Shown here one piece after another: positions 1 to 5,257 of a stretch of DNA of 5,712 nt. The notes beneath the pieces were generated by a model. That model worked only from the letters and a program-made list of their open reading frames with translations, had not been told where the DNA came from and did not search any database. Every line of letters starts with the position of its first letter. The stretch's first letter is position 1. The translations under genes were made by a program, and so were the position numbers. The stretch comes from Deltaproteobacteria bacterium (lineage in GTDB: Bacteria; Desulfobacterota; DSM-4660; Desulfatiglandales; B25-G16): contig JAFDHR010000211.1 of assembly GCA_019308645.1 (NCBI GenBank), forward strand, positions 1 to 5,712, read 5' to 3'.

Positions 1-51
1 GAGAGATGATGCTCGATAATTTTCAGCTTGGATTTAAGATTCTCGAAAGAC

Positions 52-74
52 TCTGTTTTATACTTCGAAACAGA
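52..74 (-). terminator. weak hairpin downstream of rmuC, possible terminator
   Basis: Seven-base inverted repeat TCTGTTT (52-58) / AAACAGA (68-74) with a 9-base loop, about 45 bases past the rmuC stop codon. On the rmuC strand it is not followed by a proper T-run, so it is at best a poor intrinsic terminator. The rest of 1-117 shows no gene or RNA that I recognise. Confidence 0.2.
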
Positions 75-117
75 ATCCGCGGTGCATATGGGGCTATGGA
101 AAATATTTAGGCCCACT

Positions 118-1314
118 CTATTCATTGTCATCAGCGCTGATGAGTATTCCCTTCTGCTCTCTTAGATCATCAATTTTGTTGAGTGGCCTTTCGAGTTGCC
201 TACGCCTTGTCGTTGCAAGTGATTCATATTCTTTTTGCGTATCTTCAATCCGTTTTCCCAATACGTCGAACTTTTTTAAAAATTCATCCCACTGCTTTTT
301 GAATACACCAAATAATGAGAGTATTTCATTAGATGTCCTCTCCAGGGCAAAATTATCTACAGACTGCCTGATGACGGCCAGAACCGTAAAAAGTGTGATA
401 GGTGAGCAAAAAATTACCCTGTTTTTTAATCCCTCATCAAGTATTGAACTATCCTGCTCATGAATAAAGGAATACACCTGCTCATTGGGGATAAACAGCA
501 GCACATAGTCTAAAGTGTTTTGCTCAGGGTTTATGTATTCTCTTGAGGTAACTTCTTTAATCCTGGCCTTTACATCCTTTAAGAAATCGCTTCGAAATTT
601 TACCTTCTCTGGCTCCACATCAGTTTCAAGAAATTTGATGTAATTAGTGAGAGGGAACTTGACATCCATGTTCAGTTTTAAGTCCCCGGGAAGAAAGAAG
701 GTAAAATCTGGTCGTGATCCAGCCCCTTCAATAGTCTTTTCCTTGAGATAATTTACGTTTTCAATAAAACCCGCCAGCTGTAAGACATCTTCTGCCATTC
801 TTTCTCCCCACTGACCTCTCACCTTTGTGCTTGCCAATGCCTCGCGCAGTTGACTGGTTGTTTGCATAAGTGCTGCTGTTTGCTGGGTAGCGGTATTAAG
901 GTGACTTGCAAGTTGTCCAAATTTTTCTACTCTATCCTTTTCAAGCTCCTTCATTATTGTGGAAACATTTTCGAGTTTGGATGTCATCTGCTGCAATTGC
1001 TGGTCGATCAGGCCTTTTTTTCCATCCAGTTCTTTGAGGCTGATTTCTCTTTCTGATTCAAGCCGGGATTTAGCTAACTTGAGGAATTCTTCGGTTGACT
1101 TTGACAGTGCATCAAGGGAGAGATTTCCAAAGCTTGCCTTGATATTTTCAAGTATTGCATCCATGTTTGCCTTTCTTTGTGCCTCACTTTCATGGAATAA
1201 TTCTTCGGCAAGTTCTTTGGCTGTTTTTCCTTGTTGTAATCTTAATGCAATGGAAACCAATAGACCAATCACAAATCCAATACAAATGCCTATAACAATA
1301 GATAACCAATTCAT
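118..1314 (-). CDS. rmuC: DNA recombination protein RmuC
   Basis: 398-residue RmuC-family protein. In E. coli, loss of RmuC raises inversion at short inverted repeats, and the family is thought to act on DNA structures; its exact reaction is unproven. Seen here: one N-terminal membrane segment (about residues 3-25), a long Gln/Glu/Lys-rich coiled coil (about 30-165), then the conserved core. The core opens with VRGQWGE (165-171) and continues with RPDF (201-204) and MDVKFP (216-221). Asp203 followed by Asp217-x-Lys219 resembles the PD-(D/E)xK nuclease signature attributed to the family. A second helical region ends in a charged tail. The length is normal and the gene looks intact. The ATG at 1312-1314 is preceded by GAGGAG (1321-1326) at 6-base spacing, which supports this start. 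It stands alone and is divergent from rnhA. Likely inner-membrane anchored with the core in the cytoplasm. Confidence 0.93.
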   Translation of the reverse strand: MNWLSIVIGICIGFVIGLLVSIALRLQQGKTAKELAEELFHESEAQRKANMDAILENIKASFGNLSLDALSKSTEEFLKLAKSRLESEREISLKELDGKKGLIDQQLQQMTSKLENVSTIMKELEKDRVEKFGQLASHLNTATQQTAALMQTTSQLREALASTKVRGQWGERMAEDVLQLAGFIENVNYLKEKTIEGAGSRPDFTFFLPGDLKLNMDVKFPLTNYIKFLETDVEPEKVKFRSDFLKDVKARIKEVTSREYINPEQNTLDYVLLFIPNEQVYSFIHEQDSSILDEGLKNRVIFCSPITLFTVLAVIRQSVDNFALERTSNEILSLFGVFKKQWDEFLKKFDVLGKRIEDTQKEYESLATTRRRQLERPLNKIDDLREQKGILISADDNE

Positions 1315-1326
1315 AGTCTACTCCTC

Positions 1327-1345
1327 AAAGGGTATATGACCCTTT
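1327..1345 (-). promoter_or_regulatory. palindrome in rmuC leader
   Basis: Perfect 7-base inverted repeat AAAGGGT (1327-1333) / ACCCTTT (1339-1345) around a 5-base loop, directly abutting the rmuC ribosome binding site at 1321-1326. In the transcript it would form a hairpin just 5' of the Shine-Dalgarno, or act as an operator in DNA. The function is inference; the symmetry is seen. Confidence 0.4.
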
Positions 1346-1353
1346 ATAGACTA

Positions 1354-1383
1354 TATATACAATATAGCCAGGGATGAATACAA
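1354..1383 (-). promoter_or_regulatory. rmuC: candidate rmuC promoter
   Basis: On the minus strand TTGTAT (1378-1383) is followed after 18 bases by TATATA (1354-1359). This is a plausible but imperfect sigma70-type pair about 40 bases upstream of the rmuC start. The region is AT-rich, so chance matches are likely. Confidence 0.35.
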
Positions 1384-1515
1384 GAAAAAGTAGATAAGGA
1401 TATTCATGTTGTATATGAGGAAAAAAATTGGTGATAAGATAATAAATGTGTTGCGTGAACGGACGTGGAAGAGTAATGAACTATCATGACCTATCGGCGA
1501 CAACTAAGGATGAAA

Positions 1516-1580
1516 AGTCGAAAGTCCGTTGTCATCTGTCCGTAGTCCGTTGCAAAAAACAACTGACAACTGACAACTTT
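1516..1580. repeat. short tandem repeats forming an imperfect hairpin
   Basis: The 392-base spacer 1315-1707 has no credible gene. Its centre carries units of the type GTCCGTTGTC on the left (about 1524-1552) and the complementary type CAACTGA CAACTGA CAAC on the right (1560-1577), separated by CAAAAAA. The inner arms 1537-1552 and 1560-1575 pair over 16 positions with three mismatches. This resembles the short heptamer repeats (AACTGAC type) dispersed through many bacterial genomes, often between genes. It is probably a non-coding dispersed repeat; no role is assigned. The flanking parts of the spacer (about 1384-1515 and 1581-1690) show nothing I can name. Confidence 0.6.
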
Positions 1581-1707
1581 CATATAAACGGAAACACATT
1601 AAAGAGTTTCTTAAAGATATGGTATGAAACTATATACAATACCCTGCTTTGTTTCTCGATGTTTGGAATAAGATAAGAAAGTAGAAATAACAGGATGGAA
1701 GGGCTAT

Positions 1708-2163
1708 ATGGAAAGAGATGAAAGAAAAATAGTAGAAATATTTACCGATGGTGCGTGCTCTGGTAATCCAGGTCCAGGCGGCTATGGAATACTATTACGA
1801 TATGGGAAAAAAGAGAAAGAGATATCAGGGTATTGTCCAAATACTACCAACAACCGAATGGAAATGATGGCTGTAATAGAGGGCCTAAAAACACTTACAA
1901 GGCCTTCACGGGTGAGGATAGTTACTGATTCAAATTATGTCTATCAAGGAATCACAACCTGGATTAATGGATGGCTCAAGAAGAATTGGTTAAATTCACA
2001 AAAAAAGCCGGTTTTGAACAGGGATCTTTGGGAGGAATTGCTTACAGTAAGTAAATCACATCAGATAGAATGGCAATGGGTTAAAGGGCACTCTCAGCAC
2101 CCTGAAAATGAAAGATGTGATACACTGGCCAGGCACGCAATCAGAGAAAATCTAAAAAGGTGA
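1708..2163 (+). CDS. rnhA: ribonuclease HI
   Basis: 151-residue RNase HI, which cuts the RNA strand of RNA-DNA hybrids (R-loops, primer remnants) in the cytoplasm using divalent metal ions. All family landmarks are present. [15 protein letters not shown] carries the first catalytic Asp (Asp14). [13 protein letters not shown] carries Glu52. IVTDSNYV carries Asp74. [17 protein letters not shown] carries the loop His128 and the last catalytic Asp138. The basic-handle region (about 86-105, with the W..GWLKKNW pattern) is also kept, so this is the classic bacterial type 1 enzyme at normal length. The ATG follows GGAAGGG (1697-1703) at 4-base spacing. No hairpin terminator is obvious after the stop. 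The next gene begins 123 bases on and has its own promoter, so rnhA is probably a single-gene unit. Confidence 0.97.
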   Translation: MERDERKIVEIFTDGACSGNPGPGGYGILLRYGKKEKEISGYCPNTTNNRMEMMAVIEGLKTLTRPSRVRIVTDSNYVYQGITTWINGWLKKNWLNSQKKPVLNRDLWEELLTVSKSHQIEWQWVKGHSQHPENERCDTLARHAIRENLKR

Positions 2164-2189
2164 GCTGGTTAATGGTGCTAAAGATATAT

Positions 2190-2223
2190 AATTATAATAA
2201 AATTACTTGACAATTATAATAAA
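2190..2223. repeat. twin AT palindromes around the 2207 promoter
   Basis: The 12-mer AATTATAATAAA occurs exactly twice, at 2190-2201 and 2212-2223. Each copy contains the perfect 8-base palindrome ATTATAAT (2191-2198 and 2213-2220). The copies are 22 bp apart, about two helical turns, and bracket the -35 box at 2207-2212. That geometry fits a dimeric regulator bound on one face of the DNA, but low-complexity AT sequence could give the same by chance. Confidence 0.4.
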
Positions 2224-2235
2224 TCGTTATATAAG
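2207..2235 (+). promoter_or_regulatory. strong sigma70-type promoter for zinc-ribbon gene and tRNA-Phe
   Basis: A perfect -35 box TTGACA (2207-2212), a 17-base spacer, and TATAAG (2230-2235), one base from TATAAT. It predicts a transcript start near 2242 and a leader of about 45 bases before the ATG at 2287. With the terminator at 2976-3012 it would frame one transcript carrying the zinc-ribbon gene and tRNA-Phe. Confidence 0.75.
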
Positions 2236-2286
2236 ATTAGGCAAAATAGATCGTTTCTTAATTATCGCTATTATAAAGGAGCAATT

Positions 2287-2853
2287 ATGAGATGCCCTAA
2301 ATGCCAATTCATTACCTTTGATTATTTAGATACGTGCCCTCGGTGTGGCAAGGATATGACAAGAGAAAAGACTAAACTCAACATCTTCTCTATTAAGCCT
2401 AATCCACCTTTTGTGTTAGGCTCTTTGACCGGCGATCTCAGTGATAGTGCATTTGGTATTGAGGCACTGGAACAAACGAAAGGTGAGACTGAGAATATAG
2501 AGATGAAGCCGGAAGAAGTATATGATGATGGATCGGAACTGGACATTGCTATCGACGAAAAAACTGTTTCGGAACCAGATAAAGACCTTGAACTCAACAT
2601 AGATGACCTTGGTATCTCATCTGATAATAAAGAATTAGAGCTGGATTTTACCTCTGATGATAGCACTCCAGAGATGAAAGAAGAAGCTGTTGTAACAGAA
2701 GATGTCACTCAAGGAGCAGATTTAGAGGAAGGCGGAGAGATAAAAAATATTAAGGAAGAAGGGCCTGAGAAGGATATGGATGAACTCGATCTGGGGTCAG
2801 AGGATTTAGAACTGAATCTCGAACTTGATGAGGATGAAGATATAGAAAAGTAA
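2287..2853 (+). CDS. zinc-ribbon protein with long acidic disordered tail
   Basis: 188 residues, function unknown. The N-terminus is a compact four-cysteine zinc ribbon: CPKC at 3-6 and CPRC at 17-20 (C-x2-C-x10-C-x2-C), with aromatic residues between. A short basic/proline linker (about 25-45) follows. From about residue 50 to the end the chain is dominated by Asp, Glu, Ser and Leu. Loose repeats of the ELD/DLEL type (SELDIAID, DLELNIDD, ELELDF, DELDLGSEDLELNLELDED) suggest an unstructured, strongly negative tail. There is no signal peptide or membrane segment, so it is probably cytoplasmic. AAAGGAG (2275-2281) lies 5 bases before the ATG. It is the first gene after a strong promoter and tRNA-Phe follows 38 bases after its stop. 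Proteins opening with a similar CPKC...FDY..DxCPxCGKD pattern are familiar as hypothetical proteins in Desulfobacterota and Nitrospirota. A protein- or nucleic-acid-binding adaptor is only a guess. Confidence 0.85.
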   Translation: MRCPKCQFITFDYLDTCPRCGKDMTREKTKLNIFSIKPNPPFVLGSLTGDLSDSAFGIEALEQTKGETENIEMKPEEVYDDGSELDIAIDEKTVSEPDKDLELNIDDLGISSDNKELELDFTSDDSTPEMKEEAVVTEDVTQGADLEEGGEIKNIKEEGPEKDMDELDLGSEDLELNLELDEDEDIEK

Positions 2854-2891
2854 TATAGCGCAATTTATAGCTATAAAATATTTGAAAGTAA

Positions 2892-2967
2892 GCCGAGATA
2901 GCTCAGACGGTAGAGCAGGGGACTGAAAATCCCCGTGTCCGCAGTTCGATTCTGCGTCTCGGCACCA
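2892..2967 (+). tRNA. tRNA-Phe (anticodon GAA)
   Basis: A complete 76-base cloverleaf. The acceptor stem GCCGAGA (2892-2898) pairs perfectly with TCTCGGC (2957-2963). The D arm is GCTC/GAGC. The anticodon stem GGGGA/TCCCC encloses loop CTGAAAA with anticodon GAA at 2925-2927. The T arm CGCAG/CTGCG holds the TTCGATT loop. The discriminator base A and CCA (2965-2967) are encoded. It reads UUC/UUU. It probably shares the transcript from the 2207-2235 promoter, since it lies 38 bases after the zinc-ribbon gene and just before a terminator. Confidence 0.98.
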
Positions 2968-2975
2968 AGACTGCG

Positions 2976-3012
2976 TAAGGGTTAGCGGATTTTCCACTAA
3001 CCCTTATTTTTT
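2976..3012 (+). terminator. intrinsic terminator after tRNA-Phe
   Basis: Ten-base perfect stem TAAGGGTTAG (2976-2985) / CTAACCCTTA (2997-3006), extendable inward through GGA/TCC, followed at once by six Ts (3007-3012). A textbook Rho-independent terminator 8 bases past the tRNA CCA end. Confidence 0.92.
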
Positions 3013-3073
3013 AATATGAAGGATGTATTCCTATTTAGCTTTTAGAGATAACCATTGACGCTCTTTTGCTATT

Positions 3074-3115
3074 CATAGAAAATATTTTTTAGTAGATATT
3101 TGACGAATTTCTATG
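3074..3115. repeat. inverted repeat upstream of PilZ gene
   Basis: CATAGAAA (3074-3081) and TTTCTATG (3108-3115) are exact inverted copies 26 bases apart, in the 180-base AT-rich spacer before the first PilZ gene. TTGACG-like sequences start at about 3055 and 3100 but lack a convincing -10 box. No promoter is called. It could be an operator or chance. Confidence 0.25.
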
Positions 3116-3194
3116 TAAAAAAGAAAGGCATTTGTTATCCCTTGCATTTTAGAAAAAAGAGAGAAGCGTACATAGGGTTTAAAGGAGCTCGACT

Positions 3195-3560
3195 ATGAAA
3201 ACTTCCAACAAAGATCGCCTTTTTGCAATAATCAATGATATGACTGATGAAGAACACCAGGACCTTATAAAAGAGTTAGAGCAACGGCAGTCACGAGACA
3301 TGCGCAGATATGAAAGGCAGTCTCATTCTATGCCTGTAGATTATGTTGCACAGGATCACAGCAGTAAAGGACTGATTAAGGATATCAGCATTGGTGGACT
3401 GTTACTCGAAACGAGTGGAATCGGGGGATTGTTTGCAATTGGAGAGGATATTATATTGACCATTCAATATCCAAACCAGGAAAAATATATCAAGATCAGG
3501 GGAGAGGTTGTCAGGATCGAGCCCCAGAGAATTGGAGTACAATTTAAAAAGGTATCATAA
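3195..3560 (+). CDS. PilZ domain protein, candidate c-di-GMP receptor
   Basis: 121 residues, probably soluble and cytoplasmic. Residues 1-35 form a charged helical lead. The PilZ domain occupies about 36-120. The c-di-GMP-binding signature is complete: RxxxR at Arg37-Arg41 (RRYER) and DxSxxG at Asp63-Ser65-Gly68 (DISIGG). The C-terminal strands include GEVVRIEPQRIGVQF, the usual GxVxR...xGVxF pattern. Known members bind cyclic di-GMP and pass the signal to motility, polysaccharide or transcription partners; the partner here cannot be read from sequence. AAAGGAG (3181-3187) lies 7 bases before the ATG. No cyclase or phosphodiesterase gene is nearby. A second, less perfect PilZ frame lies at 5258-5647. 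Confidence 0.93.
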   Translation: MKTSNKDRLFAIINDMTDEEHQDLIKELEQRQSRDMRRYERQSHSMPVDYVAQDHSSKGLIKDISIGGLLLETSGIGGLFAIGEDIILTIQYPNQEKYIKIRGEVVRIEPQRIGVQFKKVS

Positions 3561-3604
3561 AGAAATACCATCAACAACTATGATATTTCTAAAAGAAATT
3601 ACTT

Positions 3605-3760
3605 TATGAAAGGGAAGCAATGACAGCCAAGCGGGGCATGTGGAGCTTAGGGGATACCTATATAAGCCCACGGCAATGGCGAGCCTTGCATAATATAAAT
3701 GACGGTTTAAGCCGTGTGAGGTTTCGACTACTACATGCGGTATACTATTTCGCTTGAGAT
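3605..3760 (+). mobile_element. possible group II intron remnant
   Basis: The 327 bases between the PilZ stop and the next gene are not convincingly coding. About 3605-3760 is less AT-rich than its flanks. It carries stretches I associate with the ribozyme core of bacterial group II introns: GTGGAGCTTAGGGGATACCT (3640-3659), GGCGAGCCTTGCATAATAT (3678-3696) and the near-palindrome ACGGTTTAAGCCGT (3702-3715) followed by GTGAGG. No reverse transcriptase and no recognisable domain V or VI hairpin lie in the window, so any intron would be a dead fragment. The call rests on remembered resemblance, not on a covariance search. An unknown structured RNA is the alternative. Confidence 0.3.
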
Positions 3761-3887
3761 AGTGCCAACAAAATTCATTACAAATCTTTTTACAAGTATA
3801 GGTTTCAGCACGTGGCTGCAATTGAAGACTGGGTATCCATGCCCACAATGCTTTGGTTTTTTGTATACGAAAGGGGGTTATACAACA

Positions 3888-4127
3888 ATGTTATTCTTTA
3901 ATCGTAGAAAAAAGAAAGATAAAAGATCGCACAAAGAACGTAGAGCGCCTAATAATGCTCTATATAACGGCCCTGAACATCGTAGTGAGATTGAGCGGAG
4001 AAATAAAGATCGGAGAAATAATCCAGGTCGGCGAAGTGGACTATATGACAAATTGTCTGACCAACGGAAAACTATCTTAGATGAAATCCTCAATAAATTA
4101 GAGGAGTTAATTGATGAAGAGAAATAG
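3888..4127 (+). CDS. small Arg/Lys-rich protein with RR repeats
   Basis: 79 residues, function unknown. The first half is strongly basic, with repeated [DE]RR-type units (DKRSHKERR, then GPEHRSEIERR, NKDRR, NPGRR). The segment YNGPEHRSEIERR resembles the YxGPERRSGxDRR motif seen in many small bacterial proteins. The last 28 residues (from LYDKL) look like an amphipathic, acidic helix that could dimerise. The frame stays open upstream to 3735. The ATG at 3888 is preferred because AAGGGGG (3871-3877) sits 10 bases before it and because the upstream residues are unlike the rest and run into the structured region. There is no signal peptide. The neighbouring PilZ gene is on the same strand but more than 300 bases away, so a shared operon is uncertain. 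Confidence 0.65.
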   Translation: MLFFNRRKKKDKRSHKERRAPNNALYNGPEHRSEIERRNKDRRNNPGRRSGLYDKLSDQRKTILDEILNKLEELIDEEK

Positions 4128-4187
4128 CAGTAATTTAAGCCAAACCTCCATTTATTGATAACTGCCCCGCAAACTGCTTCTAAGAGC

Positions 4188-4470
4188 CTATTCGCCAGGA
4201 AAAAGGTCTATGCGATAGAAATGTTGATGGGATCCGATAGAAATTAATAGCAATTCGGAATCATTGAACTCATAGGCGAGGAGTGCAAGCCTGCTTATAA
4301 CCTTGAATTTATACACGCAGACACCTGCCAAATCCCCTTTCTTTTCTTGGCCAATCTGCGGATAATCCGAAAAGTCTTCTGATGACATCATCCAGTATCC
4401 CAATTTCTTTTAGATGAAGATACTTCTTTTGCCTTTCAAAAAGAGGCGATTGAAAGACTTGGACCGTCAT
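4188..4470 (-). pseudogene. RelE/ParE-family toxin, frameshifted
   Basis: The N-terminal half, starting MTVQVFQSPLFERQ and running to ILDDVI, is read from the ATG at 4468-4470. The C-terminal half begins EDFSDYPQIGQEKKGDLAG and runs to GSHQHFYRIDL, in another frame. Joined, they match the small RelE/ParE toxins with the pattern IGxxKKGDLxGVRVYKF...LLAYEF...LGSHENFYR; intact members are mRNA-cleaving or gyrase-directed toxins of type II toxin-antitoxin pairs. The switch lies near 4375-4383. Start to stop is 283 bases, one more than a whole number of codons, so a single inserted base explains it and implies an original 93-residue protein. GGAGG (4474-4478) precedes the start. No antitoxin frame is seen in the 150 bases upstream. 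A sequencing error is the main alternative to real inactivation. Confidence 0.8.
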
Positions 4471-4477
4471 TCGCCTC

Positions 4478-4495
4478 CACCAAATATATATGGTG
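4478..4495. promoter_or_regulatory. near-perfect 18-bp palindrome before the toxin start
   Basis: CACCAAATATATATGGTG is symmetric at 16 of 18 positions. It sits against the Shine-Dalgarno of the toxin remnant, only 7 bases from its start codon. It could be an operator of the former toxin-antitoxin locus or an RNA hairpin hiding the binding site; only the symmetry is seen. Confidence 0.4.
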
Positions 4496-4784
4496 TTTTC
4501 TGGCCAGCAGAGGTAGACCAAAAAAAAGATTGAGCAGGTGTTATTTTCCAACATCGCAGAAGCAACGCACTCAGGGGAAAAAATTAAATAAAAAAATGTG
4601 AGCTTAGAGTAATGGAGGGTATGTATGGTCCGTTTAAGACCGGATGATGTGAGAGAAATGCTTCAAATCCTTGAGGATGGCATCAACCTTATACCAAAAC
4701 TCGATAAGATGGATAAAATACGAGTAAGAAGTAAAATCAGAAAGCAGGATAGTTGGCTTTCAACCGTGAGTGATCCAAGCATAG

Positions 4785-4798
4785 ATATGATTTTTCGT
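4785..4798. repeat. target-site duplication, left copy
   Basis: ATATGATTTTTCGT, identical to 4986-4999 and lying in the same reading frame of the split gene. A 14-bp exact direct repeat flanking an element with inverted ends is the usual mark of transposition. Confidence 0.7.
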
Positions 4799-4985
4799 AA
4801 TTGCTCAAAATCCTGTGGAAATTTACTGCTTTGTTAGGGCATGGGTATCTTTTTTTGCTTATGCCCTTAAATATAACTTAAGATTAGTTGTCGTTTCAAA
4901 ATTGGGTAATGACATGGCAAGGCGCCCTATTAAGAAGGGCATAACAAAAAAAGACACCCATGCCCTTCCTTAAATTATTGAGCAT
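4799..4985. mobile_element. MITE-like non-coding insertion, about 187 bp
   Basis: A non-coding element between two copies of a 14-bp direct repeat. Near its outer ends are the inverted 7-mers TGCTCAA (4802-4808) and TTGAGCA (4978-4984). Inside are two long inverted arms, 4835-4868 and 4935-4967, that match over about 33 bases apart from the first base, one substitution and one single-base indel. Each arm has its own short inverted repeat (AGGGCAT/ATGCCCT on the left) and a run of seven T or seven A. The whole could fold into a stem of about 30 bp with a loop of about 66 bases. There is no transposase frame, so it would need one supplied from elsewhere. The family is not recognised, and a 14-bp duplication is longer than most bacterial elements make. 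Confidence 0.7.
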
Positions 4986-4999
4986 ATATGATTTTTCGT
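4986..4999. repeat. target-site duplication, right copy
   Basis: Second exact copy of ATATGATTTTTCGT, 201 bases from the left copy. The split gene resumes within it at the ATG at 4988-4990. Confidence 0.7.
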
Positions 5000-5257
5000 G
5001 GATTGGAAGAGAGGCTTTCTGCTGTGTTTTCTTTATATCCTTTTGGATTTGCTGATCGTGTCAATAAGATCGTAGCGCAGAAATTAGCGCACTTTCGTTC
5101 TGTGTGAAGTGTTGAAAAGATGGCAAAACAATTCTCATTGTGTTACCTTTAGTGAGGTGTGTATATGCTTTACCTAAAAAAAGTTTTCTATTTATGGTAT
5201 GTATGATTTAAGTGACTTTACCAAAAAAGAAAATCCATGTAGAGGAGAAACGCAGCA

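Larger units (their letters stand above)
4625..5107 (+). pseudogene. unknown small gene split by a MITE-like insertion
   Basis: The 5' part (4625-4798) encodes 58 residues starting MVRLRPDDVREMLQILEDG and ending SIDMIFR, after GGAGGG (4614-4619) at 5-base spacing. After 4798 the frame runs into the insertion and stops at 4835-4837. Past the insertion the same codons reappear: 4988-5107 reads MIFRGLEERLSAVF onward to HFRSV and TGA. Removing 4799-4999 (insertion plus one repeat copy) restores a 93-residue frame. The rebuilt protein is mostly charged and helical, with no signal peptide or membrane span, and I do not recognise its family. As it stands it makes at most a 70-residue product whose last 12 residues (NCSKSCGNLLLC) come from the element. 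Confidence 0.7.

Noticed and set aside
125..1339. Plus-strand frames at 125-463, 850-1056 and 959-1339
   Set aside because: They are antisense to the well-supported rmuC gene; their protein sequences are Ser/Cys-rich shadow translations.
1446..1676. 76-codon plus-strand frame between rmuC and rnhA
   Set aside because: It runs through the tandem-repeat hairpin, giving the LSVVRCKKQLTTDN type of peptide typical of translated repeats, and has no ribosome binding site.
2322..2708. 128-codon minus-strand frame
   Set aside because: A Ser-rich shadow of the acidic tail of the zinc-ribbon gene.
2806..2997. 63-codon minus-strand frame
   Set aside because: It crosses the tRNA-Phe gene and part of the terminator.
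3555..3848. 97-codon minus-strand frame
   Set aside because: It overlies the structured, possibly intron-derived block, lacks domain features, and would run into the end of the PilZ gene.
3735..3887. 51-codon N-terminal extension of the small basic protein
   Set aside because: Composition changes sharply at 3888, where a Shine-Dalgarno-preceded ATG lies; the extension covers the structured block.
3605..3887. A c-di-GMP riboswitch (GEMM) upstream of the small protein, suggested by the PilZ neighbours
   Set aside because: I could not find the GEMM core motifs or its paired stems in this stretch.
4471..4620. Antitoxin frame just upstream of the toxin, overlapping its start by ATGA
   Set aside because: The frame exists (about 38 codons ending FGGGE) but has no standard start in a good context and no antitoxin-like residues.
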